64,000 nt of DNA from a bacterium (GTDB lineage Bacteria; Myxococcota_A; Bradymonadia; UBA7976; UBA1532): the NCBI GenBank assembly GCA_030426085.1, contig JAUHYW010000056.1, positions 1-64,000 of the forward strand, read 5' to 3'. The notes below the pieces were generated by a model. It was not told the origin of the DNA. It saw nothing but the letters and a program-made list of their open reading frames with translations, and did not search any database. The translations under genes were made by a program, and so were the position numbers. Positions 56,008-64,000 of this stretch are shown here, piece after piece; position 1 is the stretch's first letter, and every line of letters begins with the position of its first letter.

Positions 56008-56870
56008 TGGGGGATCGGTTCGGGTTCGAGGTCATCGAGGCCGACCTGCGCCGCCCGCCGGACCCGGCCGAGGCCCGGGCGCTGGCCGCGGCGCTGCGGG
56101 CGGGCGCGGTGGTCGACGCCCGGGTGCTCGACGGGCCGACGGCCCTGGTCGACGAGATCCGGGGCGCGCAGCGGCGGCGCTTCGACCCGGCGCGGCGGCA
56201 CTTCACCGAGATCATGGTCGCCGAAGCGGCGGCCAGCCTGGGCTGGGGCACCGACGACGCCCACGGGCTCGATCCCATCGCGCTGGGCGCGGCCTGCCCG
56301 ACGCTGGCCGGGCTGTGCGCGGCGGCGGACGCGCTCGATCGGGCGCTGCGGCCGGCGGATGATCGGCTGCTGCTGTCGATCACGCCCTCGATGCGCAAGG
56401 CGCGGTCCTTCCCCCGCTTCTACCACCAGGACTCGCCCTGCCGGCCGCATTGCTACGAGATGGTGTGGGACATCGGCCTGGAGCGGCCGGGCGAGATCCT
56501 GGACGTGCACTTCGTGCCCCGGGCGGCCTTCGAGGGGCCCGACGGGGTCCGCGATGCGCGGTGGGATGCGCTCTTCCAGCAGGCGGACTTCGTCGATCAC
56601 TATGCACTGACCGACGCCGAGATCGACGCCCGCCAGCGCCAGATACGGGGCGAGACGCTGCCCGCGCCGAGCACGACCCGCCTGCGGCCGGGGCGGGCGC
56701 TCATCTGGATCGACGCGCTCTTCTATCACACGACGTGGCTGCGCCACGGGCGGGCCCTGGCCGAGCTGGAGGCCGACCCCCGCTCGATCGTGATCCTGCG
56801 GGCGATCCGGGGGCATCGGGGGCCCGGGCTGCCGTCCGACGCGGCGCTGAGCCGCCTGCTGGGGCGCTGA
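56007..56870 (+). CDS. Uncharacterised protein, possible non-heme iron fold
   Basis: 287 residues, soluble. RSFPRFYHQDSPCRPHCYEMVWDI and ALFYHTTWLRHGR place several His, Asp and Cys residues where a 2-oxoglutarate/Fe oxygenase-like barrel might bind metal, but no complete HxD...H can be assigned. I do not recognise the family. It starts inside the dehydrogenase stop codon and ends the operon that begins with the ATP-grasp gene. Confidence 0.6.
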   Translation: MGDRFGFEVIEADLRRPPDPAEARALAAALRAGAVVDARVLDGPTALVDEIRGAQRRRFDPARRHFTEIMVAEAAASLGWGTDDAHGLDPIALGAACPTLAGLCAAADALDRALRPADDRLLLSITPSMRKARSFPRFYHQDSPCRPHCYEMVWDIGLERPGEILDVHFVPRAAFEGPDGVRDARWDALFQQADFVDHYALTDAEIDARQRQIRGETLPAPSTTRLRPGRALIWIDALFYHTTWLRHGRALAELEADPRSIVILRAIRGHRGPGLPSDAALSRLLGR

Positions 56871-56887
56871 GCCCGGGCCACAGGCGG

Positions 56888-57331
56888 TCAGCTACACTTG
56901 AACTCGGGGGTCTCGCTGGGCTTGAAGGTGGCCTTGTCCAGCTCGAGCTTCTCGAGCTTGGCCCGGTCGAGGATGATCCGGCAGCGCTTCCCGGGGCCGG
57001 CGGCGGTGGGCACGATCGAGATCTTGACCGACATCTGCTGGCCGATCATCTGCTGCAGCTTCTTGTAGGTGAAGTCCTTCATCGCGCCGGCCGAGAGGGT
57101 GACCCGGCGGCCGTCGAACTTGCCCGACAGCGGGGTGACGACGACGTCGTCGCCGTTGAGCGCGATGCCCAGGGCCGGGATCTCGATGGCGTTGAAGGTG
57201 CCGGCGAGCAGGCCCCCGGTCGAGAGCCGGTACTGCAGCTTGGGGCCGGGCGTGGCCGGGGTCTGGGCCAGGGCGGCGACGGCCAGCAGCGCGGTCGAGG
57301 CGAGGGCGGTGAGGGCGAGCAGGCGCTTCAT
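56888..57331 (-). CDS. Small exported protein, function unknown
   Basis: 147 residues with a clear signal peptide (about 1-22, ALAQT). The mature domain is mostly beta strand with two cysteines (KRC and the C-terminal FKCS), perhaps disulfide-linked. No motif. It converges on the previous operon; the 302 bp beyond its start contain the REP-like pair and no gene. Confidence 0.68.
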   Translation of the reverse strand: MKRLLALTALASTALLAVAALAQTPATPGPKLQYRLSTGGLLAGTFNAIEIPALGIALNGDDVVVTPLSGKFDGRRVTLSAGAMKDFTYKKLQQMIGQQMSVKISIVPTAAGPGKRCRIILDRAKLEKLELDKATFKPSETPEFKCS

Positions 57332-57470
57332 CGTGGGCTCCGAGGGTGCGTTCGCGGGACGGGCGAGGCCGCACGGTAGCAGATCGGGCGGGCCGGGCTC
57401 GACCCCCGATCAGGCGTCGGCGTCGAGGGTCCAGGCGGCCGGGGCGAGGAGGCCCGGCGCGGTCAGCGAG

Positions 57471-57525
57471 CCGGACCACGTGCCTGGCACCTCGAGCAGC
57501 CGGACCACGTGCCTGGCACCTCGAG
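57471..57525. repeat. Pair of REP-like palindromic repeats
   Basis: The unit CCGGACCACGTGCCTGGCAC + CTCGAG occurs at 57471-57496 and 57500-57525, 29 bp apart. GTGCC-T-GGCAC is the palindromic core, the same as in the two palindromes at 1239-1257 and 1306-1324. They sit in the 302-bp gap between divergent genes. Confidence 0.7.
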
Positions 57526-57633
57526 CCGGCCCGCGATCGCGACCGTCGACCCGCCGTATCGTAAGACTCGCGGATCGTCGGTGTACGCCGGTGGGTCTGC
57601 GCGGCGCGCAGGCCAGACCACGGGAGGAACCCC

Positions 57634-58950
57634 ATGCCACGACCCACCGCCATCACCCGACCGACCGCGTTGATCGCGCTCTGCCTCCTGATCGGCTGCG
57701 AGGGCGAGACGCCCGCGCTCGTCGACGCCAGCGTCGACGGCGAGGTGCCCGGCGATGGGGCGCCCGACGCCGGCGACGCGATGTGCATCGGCGCCGAGGC
57801 CGAGCCGCTGATGGCGTGCACGCCGCCGACGGTCCCCGATTCGACCTGCGGGCTGACGGTCGAGATCGGCGGGCGGCTGCGCACGGCGGCGACCTTCGAC
57901 GGGGCGGGCCGGCTGACCTCGTCCAGCGACGGCGAGTTCGGCGACGTTTGGGGCTTCGACGCCACCGGGCAGAATACGCGCTGGGAGCGGGTCCACGAGG
58001 GCTGCCTGATGTCGCGCAGGCTCTCCTGGCAGGATGGCGATCGGGTCGTGCGCCGCAACGACGAGCCGGGGAAGACGCCGTCGTGCACCGCCGAGAGCTT
58101 CGTCGGCGAGGTCGCGATCGAGCGGGTCGACGACGCGGGCTGCGATTGCGTGGACACTCACCTCGATGAGCGCTGCGACGTCGAGGACGGGCGGCCGGTC
58201 CGCTGCGTATCGTGGGCCGCTGATGGCACGCCGCGCGGGGTCGAGACTCGGGCCTGGACCGCTGACGGCCTGCTGGCGCGCGCGGCCGATGACTTCGACG
58301 GCGACGGGGTCGAGGATCACGTCGAGGTCTTCGAGTACGACGCCGCGGGCCGGATGACGGTCAAGGTCGAGACGCGCGCCGACTGCGAGGGTGAGGACGG
58401 GGGCGAGGGGGCCTGCGCCCAGCGCTGGACGTGGACCTACGAGGACGACCTGCGCCGGACGACCCGCCGCATCGACGAGGGCGACGACGGCAGCGTCGAG
58501 CGCATCGACCGCACCACCATCGACGAGATCGGCCGCCGGGTGCTCGACGAGACCAGCCCGGATGGGGGCGAGACCTGGATCGTCACCACCTGGACCCGCG
58601 AGGTCGAAGGCGACCGCACCACAATCACCCGCGCCGTCGATGGCGTCGTGCGGGAGGTGAGGGTCGAGGAGACCGACGCCGCCGGCCGCCTCCTCAGCCT
58701 GACCACCGAGTTGCCGGAGCAGGGCGTGATGGCGACGCTCGAGCTGGACTACGACGCTGCCGGCCGGATCGTGCAGGAGCGGCGTACGGTCGAGGGCGCC
58801 TGCCCCCAGGGCTACGCGTGCACCGCGGACTATCGCTGGGACGGGGAGAACTGCCCCGATCTGCGCGCGTGGACCGACGCCGATGTGGTGCCGCTGGAGC
58901 AGGTCTTCCCGGTGGGCTCCTGGTGCGTCCCCCAGAGCGAGGGCTGCTGA
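57634..58950 (+). CDS. Lipoprotein with YD/RHS-like repeats
   Basis: 438 residues. Lipobox LIGC (about 21), then a Asp/Gly/Ala linker. The rest is beta-rich with YD-repeat signatures: ATFDGAGRLTSSSD, EYDAAGRMTVKVET, LDYDAAGRIVQERR and similar, interrupted by a DDFDGDGVEDHVEVFE calcium-type loop. Unlike RHS toxins it is short and has no variable C-terminal toxin domain. Probably an outer-surface stalk or adhesin-like shell. GGAGG precedes the ATG. Confidence 0.82.
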   Translation: MPRPTAITRPTALIALCLLIGCEGETPALVDASVDGEVPGDGAPDAGDAMCIGAEAEPLMACTPPTVPDSTCGLTVEIGGRLRTAATFDGAGRLTSSSDGEFGDVWGFDATGQNTRWERVHEGCLMSRRLSWQDGDRVVRRNDEPGKTPSCTAESFVGEVAIERVDDAGCDCVDTHLDERCDVEDGRPVRCVSWAADGTPRGVETRAWTADGLLARAADDFDGDGVEDHVEVFEYDAAGRMTVKVETRADCEGEDGGEGACAQRWTWTYEDDLRRTTRRIDEGDDGSVERIDRTTIDEIGRRVLDETSPDGGETWIVTTWTREVEGDRTTITRAVDGVVREVRVEETDAAGRLLSLTTELPEQGVMATLELDYDAAGRIVQERRTVEGACPQGYACTADYRWDGENCPDLRAWTDADVVPLEQVFPVGSWCVPQSEGC

Positions 58951-58960
58951 GTCGCCTCAG
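58947..58960. terminator. Stop-codon hairpin between convergent genes
   Basis: CTGAG (58947-58951), loop TCGC, CTCAG (58956-58960); both convergent stop codons lie in the arms. Short stem; weak candidate. Confidence 0.35.
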
Positions 58961-60402
58961 CGCAGCGGGTGGCGCACGAGCGGCACGCCGCCGAGGATGA
59001 CCGTGTGGATGTCGGCCAGCGCGCCGACGTCTTGCAGCGGGTCGCCGCCCACCAGCACCAGATCGGCCCGCTTGCCCGCCGCCACCACGCCGTAGGGCGG
59101 GTCGTCCTGCTCGGAGAGGAAGCGGGCGTTGCTCACCGTCGCCGCCCGCAAGGCGTCGAGCGGCGAGAGGCCGGCGTCGACCATCAACGCCAGCTCGCGG
59201 TGCAGGGCCGGCCCGTGGATGACGCCCGCCTGGCAGTCGCTGCCCGCCAGCATCGTGACCCCCGCCGCCGCCAGCCGACGCACGTTGCCCGCCAGGGCCT
59301 GCTCGTTGCGGGCGACCAGGTCGATGTAAGCGGTGATCTGCGGCTGCGGCACGAAGTCGTCGGGCGCCTCGGCCCGGGCGTCGAGCATCGAGTCCGAGGC
59401 CACCGCGCGCTCCAGATCGGTGGGCGGGTAGTCGGCGCGGCCCATGCGGGCGTAGCTCCAGAAGACGACCATCGTCGGCGCCATCGGGATGCCGAAGGCG
59501 GCCAGCGACGCGATCTCCGGCTCGGGGATCGGCTCTTTGTAGACCCCGTGCACCCAGGCGGCGACGCCCGCCCGCCCGGCGGCGAGGGCGTCGGCGGTGG
59601 TGCCGATGTGGGCCACCGTGCGCAGCTTCTGTTCGCGGGCGGCGTCGACCACCGCCCGGGCCTGCTCGACCGAGAGGGTCGGCGCCTCGGTGGGCAGCGC
59701 GTCGACCACCAGCTTGATGGCCGTCGGTTGGCGGGCGGCGATGGGCGCCACGGCCGCCCGGGCGTCGGCCGGGCCGGCAACCTCGCGCACCGCGCCCTCG
59801 ATCAGCCCGTCGGCCAGGAACGACGGCGCCAGCTCGCGGAACATCGGGATCGGGTGGCCGCCAGGCGCGGTGAGGATCGGCCCGGCGGCGTGCAGCGTCG
59901 GGCCCAGCCGCTCGCCCTTGGCGATGGCGTCGCGCAGGTCGAAGATGTCGGGGGACGCCGCCCCGGGGTCGAAGACCCGGGTGACGCCGCTGAACAGCAG
60001 CCGTTCGAGGGCCAGATCGGTGTCGGGCAGGCTGAGGTCCCACGGCGCGGTGGCCAGGGCATCGACGTGGCAGTGGGCGTCGATCAGGCCGGGCACGAGG
60101 GTCTTGCCGGCGCCGTCGATGACCCACGCCCGGCCGTGGTCGCCGTCCGGCGCGTGGGCCTCGACGGCGGTGATGTCCGCGCCCTCGATACGCACGTCGC
60201 GATGGGCGAGGGCCTCGCCGCCGATCACGTCGATCACCCGCACATCGCGGATGACGACCACCGCCGGCGATGCGTCGGGCAGGGTCACCAGCGGCGCGCG
60301 GTGCAGCGCGATGAGCACGCCGCCGGCGATCAGGGCGATGATCGCCAGCAGCACGAGCAGCCGGCGGGGCCAGCGGCGTCGGGGGGATGCGGTCTCGGTC
60401 AT
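58957..60402 (-). CDS. Membrane-anchored metal-dependent amidohydrolase
   Basis: 481 residues. One N-terminal membrane helix (about 17-40) should anchor the enzyme in the inner membrane facing the periplasm. Amidohydrolase motifs: GLIDAHCHVDA with metal-binding HxH, KLVVDALP for the bridging Lys, VAHIGTTADAL for the next His and AGSDCQAG for the catalytic Asp. Imidazolonepropionase/prolidase-like subgroup; substrate unknown. The ATG at 60402 is chosen because GTGAGG and the anchor follow. 186 bp of gene-free sequence lie beyond it. Confidence 0.88.
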   Translation of the reverse strand: MTETASPRRRWPRRLLVLLAIIALIAGGVLIALHRAPLVTLPDASPAVVVIRDVRVIDVIGGEALAHRDVRIEGADITAVEAHAPDGDHGRAWVIDGAGKTLVPGLIDAHCHVDALATAPWDLSLPDTDLALERLLFSGVTRVFDPGAASPDIFDLRDAIAKGERLGPTLHAAGPILTAPGGHPIPMFRELAPSFLADGLIEGAVREVAGPADARAAVAPIAARQPTAIKLVVDALPTEAPTLSVEQARAVVDAAREQKLRTVAHIGTTADALAAGRAGVAAWVHGVYKEPIPEPEIASLAAFGIPMAPTMVVFWSYARMGRADYPPTDLERAVASDSMLDARAEAPDDFVPQPQITAYIDLVARNEQALAGNVRRLAAAGVTMLAGSDCQAGVIHGPALHRELALMVDAGLSPLDALRAATVSNARFLSEQDDPPYGVVAAGKRADLVLVGGDPLQDVGALADIHTVILGGVPLVRHPLR

Positions 60403-60588
60403 CGGTGCCTCACGAGCGGAGGAGGGCACGATACTGCATTCGGGGCCGCCACCGGGATGCTTCGCCGCCGCGGGTCGGGGGTGGGCGTTCGGATGCCCGC
60501 GGTCGACTCCGCCGGGGTACGTCGAGTGGCCCAAGTGAACAGCCACGCGATGGGGTGCGGTGGGAGCGTCGACGCCGAAGCCGGGCCT

Positions 60589-62256
60589 TCAGCCGTCGTC
60601 GCCGAGGGCCCAGGCGGCGGGGGCGAGGAAGCCCAGCGCGGACAATGAGCGGCGCTCGTCGGGCGCGAGCGCGAGGTCGCTCGCCGGGGCCGGGCCGCAC
60701 TCCAGCCGCTCGAGCGCCGCGGCCGCCGCGGGGGACAGCTCGGCCACGATCACGTCGCCCCCCGCCGTGCGCCGGACGGCGAGCCGGTGGGGCTTCGCCG
60801 GCAGCGCGGCGAGGTCGTCGGGCACCGCGTCGGGGTCGTCCCGGAGCTGGGCGGCGAGCTGGCGCACGTCGACGGCGGGCGCGAGCAGCTCGACGCCCCG
60901 GGGCCGCTGGAGCCGGTCGTCGCGGGGCGGCGCGTCGGGGCCGAAGCCGTCGATGGCCGGGTCGGGCGCCTCGGGGTGGGCCACGGCCGCCTCGTAGGCC
61001 GCCAGATCGGCCGCCGGGCCCGGCGCTTCGGCGGCCAGGAACCGGGCGAAGCGGCGGGCGATCGGGCCCCGGGTGGCGCGCTCGCCGGTCACGAACGCTT
61101 CGACGACGGGCCCCAGGGCGTCGCCGAGCAGCTCGGCGGTGGCCGGCATGCCCTGGGCGACGCCCTCGGCGGCCTGATCGACGGCGAAGCCCAGCGCCGG
61201 GTCGGGCAGCGGGTAGCCCACCGCGAAGGCGTCCTCGGGCTCGGGCATGATCCAGTCTGCGTGCAGCGCGCGGTAGCCGGCGATCAGCCGCTTCACCCCG
61301 GCCGCGGTCGGGTCGTCGGCCAGCGCGTCGATCAAGCGGTCGAGGCCGGCGCCCAGCTCGGGGTCGGACTCGGCGGCGATCTGCGTCAGCCGCCAGCCGA
61401 GGTCGTGGCTCACCCAGCGCCAGCGGTCGCCGGCGAGCGGCGCCGCCGCGGGCCCTCCGCACAGGTCGTCGAGCAGCGCCCGCACCCGGGCTTCGAGCGC
61501 GTCGAGCGTGCGATGGTCGCGGCCCGGCGCGGGGAAGCGCTCGGCGTAGCGCCGGTACTCGGGCGACGTCAGCCGTCGGCGGTGGGCGTCGACGTAGGCC
61601 AGCGCGTCGCTCTGGAGGTCGAGGGTCGCGTAGCGGTGGTGCACCGGGCGGCCGAGGCGCCGGGAGCGGTCGACCGCGGCCAGCTCGGCCTCGACGAACG
61701 CCCGGCCCTCGGCGAGCCAGCGGTCGTCCACCGGCCCCGGCCCGTCGAGCGCGGCCCGCTCGCAGGCGGCGCAGTAGGCCCCGAAGAGCGGGCCGCCGCC
61801 GGCGTGGTCCGGGCAGCGGCGCAGGCCGGCTTCGTCGAGGAAGTAGTACAGCGCGACCGGCAGCAGCTCGGCGAGGCGGCAGCCCAGCGCCAGGAAGAGC
61901 GGCGTCGCGTCGGGGCGCCAGGCGTGGCCGACGAGGGCGTGGCACAGCTCGTGGGCGGTCCACTTGGCCCGGTGGCCGGGGTGGAAGCTGGCCATCGGCG
62001 AGTCGTGGCGGAAGGGGCCGTACTTGGGCTCGACCAGCCGGCCGGCGACCCAGGCGGTCTCGCCGAAGAGGTCGGGGCGGTCGGGCGGGGCCCAGTGGTC
62101 GGGCGGGCGCAGGTGGCGGCGGTATTCGAAGTGGGCCAGCCCGAGGCCGCTCGCCGCGGCCAGCCGGCCGATCCGGGCGGCGGCCGGGGAGCGGGTCAGC
62201 TCGGCGGGCGGCGCGTTGTGGGGGGCGGCCGTCGGGCGCTCGGCGGTCGGCCTCAA
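60589..62256 (-). CDS. HExxH-containing metalloprotein, function unknown
   Basis: 555 residues. The only catalytic-type motif is KWTAHELCHALVGHAW with HELCH at about 103-107, as in zincin peptidases; a YCAACERA pair lies about 65 residues further. The rest is helical and rich in Ala, Asp and Arg. I do not recognise the family. Translation probably starts at the TTG at 62256, whose last two bases overlap the TGA of the GH31 gene (TTGA); no other start exists before the conserved part. Coupling hints at a role tied to the glycosidase, but that is only context. Confidence 0.65.
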   Translation of the reverse strand: MRPTAERPTAAPHNAPPAELTRSPAAARIGRLAAASGLGLAHFEYRRHLRPPDHWAPPDRPDLFGETAWVAGRLVEPKYGPFRHDSPMASFHPGHRAKWTAHELCHALVGHAWRPDATPLFLALGCRLAELLPVALYYFLDEAGLRRCPDHAGGGPLFGAYCAACERAALDGPGPVDDRWLAEGRAFVEAELAAVDRSRRLGRPVHHRYATLDLQSDALAYVDAHRRRLTSPEYRRYAERFPAPGRDHRTLDALEARVRALLDDLCGGPAAAPLAGDRWRWVSHDLGWRLTQIAAESDPELGAGLDRLIDALADDPTAAGVKRLIAGYRALHADWIMPEPEDAFAVGYPLPDPALGFAVDQAAEGVAQGMPATAELLGDALGPVVEAFVTGERATRGPIARRFARFLAAEAPGPAADLAAYEAAVAHPEAPDPAIDGFGPDAPPRDDRLQRPRGVELLAPAVDVRQLAAQLRDDPDAVPDDLAALPAKPHRLAVRRTAGGDVIVAELSPAAAAALERLECGPAPASDLALAPDERRSLSALGFLAPAAWALGDDG

Positions 62257-64000
62257 CGGAGCGTCACCGCGCGGGCGGCGGGCCCGACCCGGATGTGGGT
62301 GAAGCCGCCGTCGACGATCCAGCCGGCGTCGGCCGCTTCGAGCGCGGCGAGCGACTCGACGGCGTCGAGCGGGGCCCCGTCGACCTCGACCGCGGCGGGC
62401 TCGGCCCCGGCGACCTCGAGCTGCCAGCCGCCGTCGAACTCGGCGCCCGGCGTGAGCTGCACCACCCCGCCGGCCTGCGCGATCGCGGCGCCGTCGAACA
62501 GCGTGCGCTGGCCGTCGGCCCCCAGCGCCAGCCGCACGTACAGCCGGCCGGGGTGGGTGGCGTAGCTGTCGACCCGCTCGGGCGCGGTGGTCGGGGCCAG
62601 GGTGTCGATGGTCGGCCGCAGCATGGGCACGACGCCGCCCGCCCGGAGGTACAGCGGCAGCGCCTGCAAGGGCGCGTCCACCGTGCGCTCTTCGCCGCCC
62701 TCGATCGCCTCGCCGGTCCACCAGTCGAACCAGCGGCCGGGGGGGAACGGCACCGCCTTCTGCCGGGCGCCGCGCTCGACGACCGGGGCCACGAGCAGGT
62801 CGTCGCCGAAGAAGTAGACGTCCCACCGGTGGTCGCCCAGCTCGGGGTGCTGCAAGCCGTAGGGCCGCTGGAGCGGGCGGCCGGTGGTGGCCAGCTCGGT
62901 GGCCAGGGTCCAGGCGTAGGGCCACAGGCGCAGGTGCAGCCGGGTGAAGATCCGGTAGAGGTCGAGGACCTCGGCGTCGAAGCCGTTGCCCGGGGTGGGC
63001 TGCCAGGCGACGTCGTTGCAGCTCGTGCCGATCTGCATCACCGACGACAGCGCGGTCTGCTGGAACCAGCGGATGAAGGTCTCCTTGTCGGGCGGGCAGT
63101 GGCGATAGCCGCCGGTGTCGCTGCCGTAGAACGCGTAGCCCGAGGGGCCCAGGCTCAGGCCGGCGACCATCGAGGCCGGCAGGCCGCCCACGGCGATGTA
63201 GGTCTCGCCGTCGCGGTCGGTGGCCTCCTCCCGGTGGCGGGCCATGTTCGCGTCGAGGTCGCCGGGCCAGATGATGTTGCCGTTGACCTGCCCGCCCCAG
63301 GTGCCGGTGCGGGTCAGCAGGAAGCCGCCGTCTTCGGGCAGCAGCTCGGCGAAGGCCCGGTGGTACAGCGTCTGGAAGCCCTTGTGCATCGTGCGCTCGG
63401 TGGAGCCGTCGGCGAAGTTCCACACCGTGCGGAGCCGGATGAGGCCGACGACGATGTCCTCCATGTAGTCCAGCTTGAAGCCCTCGACGCCCATGTCGGT
63501 GTAGCGCCGCACGAGGCCCTGCCACCAGGCGTAGGCCTCGGGGTTGGTGTAGTCCACCGGCGGGCCCCAGTTGTTGACGATGGGCCCGGTGCGCGGGGGG
63601 TAGTAGCCGTTGGCCTCGGCCGCGGCGTGGAACTCGGCGGTGGCGGCCTGATCGTCGCCGATGTAGCCGGTGTGCCACAGCGCGAAGCGGAAGCCGAGCG
63701 CGTGGGCCCGGTCGATCATGCCCTGGGGGTCGGGGAACTGATCGGGGCGGAAGTCGAAGCTCTGCACCCCGCTGGAGTAGGGCCGGTCGACCCAGATGCC
63801 GGTCGCGGCGAGGTCGAGGTCGCGCATGGTCTCGATGTCGTCCATCACCTCGGCCTGGTCCCGGTTCTCGTCGCGCCAGACCCAGGGGCCGAGCGCCCAC
63901 CGGGCGGGCAGCCGGGGGAAGCCGGTGACCTCGAAGTACTGCTTCGTGATGTCGAGCGGGTGATCGGCGGTGAACAGGTGGAACCGCAGGCCCTCGGGGG
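62253..64000 (-). CDS. Glycoside hydrolase family 31 enzyme (5-prime end outside window)
   Basis: The C-terminal 581 residues are present; the frame runs open through the right edge (TKQYFEVTGFPRLPARWALG), so the start lies beyond 64000. The GH31 barrel is recognisable: ALGPWVWRDENRD, nucleophile Asp in GVEGFKLDYMED, and acid/base Asp in AFYGSDTGGYRH, followed by the C-terminal beta domains (GALPLYLRAGGVVPM-like segment). Family members are alpha-glucosidases, alpha-xylosidases and related; specificity cannot be assigned. GYYPPRTGPIVNNWGPP is typical of the bacterial subfamily. Confidence 0.9.
   Translation of the reverse strand, partial: PEGLRFHLFTADHPLDITKQYFEVTGFPRLPARWALGPWVWRDENRDQAEVMDDIETMRDLDLAATGIWVDRPYSSGVQSFDFRPDQFPDPQGMIDRAHALGFRFALWHTGYIGDDQAATAEFHAAAEANGYYPPRTGPIVNNWGPPVDYTNPEAYAWWQGLVRRYTDMGVEGFKLDYMEDIVVGLIRLRTVWNFADGSTERTMHKGFQTLYHRAFAELLPEDGGFLLTRTGTWGGQVNGNIIWPGDLDANMARHREEATDRDGETYIAVGGLPASMVAGLSLGPSGYAFYGSDTGGYRHCPPDKETFIRWFQQTALSSVMQIGTSCNDVAWQPTPGNGFDAEVLDLYRIFTRLHLRLWPYAWTLATELATTGRPLQRPYGLQHPELGDHRWDVYFFGDDLLVAPVVERGARQKAVPFPPGRWFDWWTGEAIEGGEERTVDAPLQALPLYLRAGGVVPMLRPTIDTLAPTTAPERVDSYATHPGRLYVRLALGADGQRTLFDGAAIAQAGGVVQLTPGAEFDGGWQLEVAGAEPAAVEVDGAPLDAVESLAALEAADAGWIVDGGFTHIRVGPAARAVTLR

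Noticed and set aside
57634-58950. RHS toxin
   Set aside because: YD repeats are few, no variable C-terminal toxin or immunity gene follows.

Overview
The window is a very GC-rich, gene-dense chromosomal segment with almost pure G/C third codon positions and heavy use of ATGA/TGATG stop-start overlaps. The gene content (paired DUF1592-type and DUF1552-type secreted proteins, cysteine-rich VWA and nuclease-like lipoproteins, DUF4349 lipoproteins, a YD-repeat lipoprotein, SpoIIE partner-switching genes, an orphan BMC shell protein) points to a free-living deltaproteobacterial lineage, most likely Myxococcota. That placement is inferred from gene content; no rRNA or other taxonomic marker is present, and I saw no tRNA genes.

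Layout. 1-1.6 kb is gene-free repeat DNA: two tandem arrays of related 32-bp units in opposite orientation meeting at a hairpin, then REP-like palindromes and a possible gene relic. 1.6-4.8 kb (minus) is a peroxide-response operon (diheme peroxidase, Tat-exported phosphoesterase, cytochrome c, secreted protein), divergent from oxyR with an OxyR-type site between. 6-10 kb holds fumC, an esterase and glpK. 10-16 kb holds a class III cyclase and a five-gene partner-switching module. 18-21 kb is a reverse transsulfuration pair; 21-24 kb the DUF1592/DUF1552 pair; 24.4-27.6 kb tatD-topB; 27.7-30 kb a DUF4349 lipoprotein trio; 30-32.3 kb a VWA lipoprotein and a small cysteine-rich protein.

33.1-35.6 kb holds the most unusual system: a 55-residue Pup-like protein ending in GGGE, directly followed by a PafA/Dop-type ligase carrying an inserted membrane domain, overlapped by a YhhN lysoplasmalogenase homologue. 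36-43.5 kb holds an aldehyde dehydrogenase, a membrane metalloprotease, a two-gene unknown unit and aspS. 44.4-46.9 kb is a Septu-like ATPase + HNH pair bracketed by a 26-bp direct repeat and abutting a palindromic element with a second copy at 7.4 kb. The right side (46.9-64 kb) has a hemolysin III homologue, a zinc-ribbon protein, an orphan tandem BMC protein, a Rieske protein, a ~1 kb decayed 42-bp repeat, a nuclease-like lipoprotein, an ATP-grasp/DmpA peptidase pair, dehydrogenase, amidohydrolase, a HELCH metalloprotein and a GH31 glycosidase that runs off the window end.

How the genes work together. Clear local units are the OxyR/peroxidase regulon, the SpoIIE phosphatase with its ATPase and STAS partners, cystathionine synthase/lyase, the Pup-like conjugation locus and the ATPase-HNH cassette. 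Most other neighbours are housekeeping or envelope genes without an obvious shared pathway.
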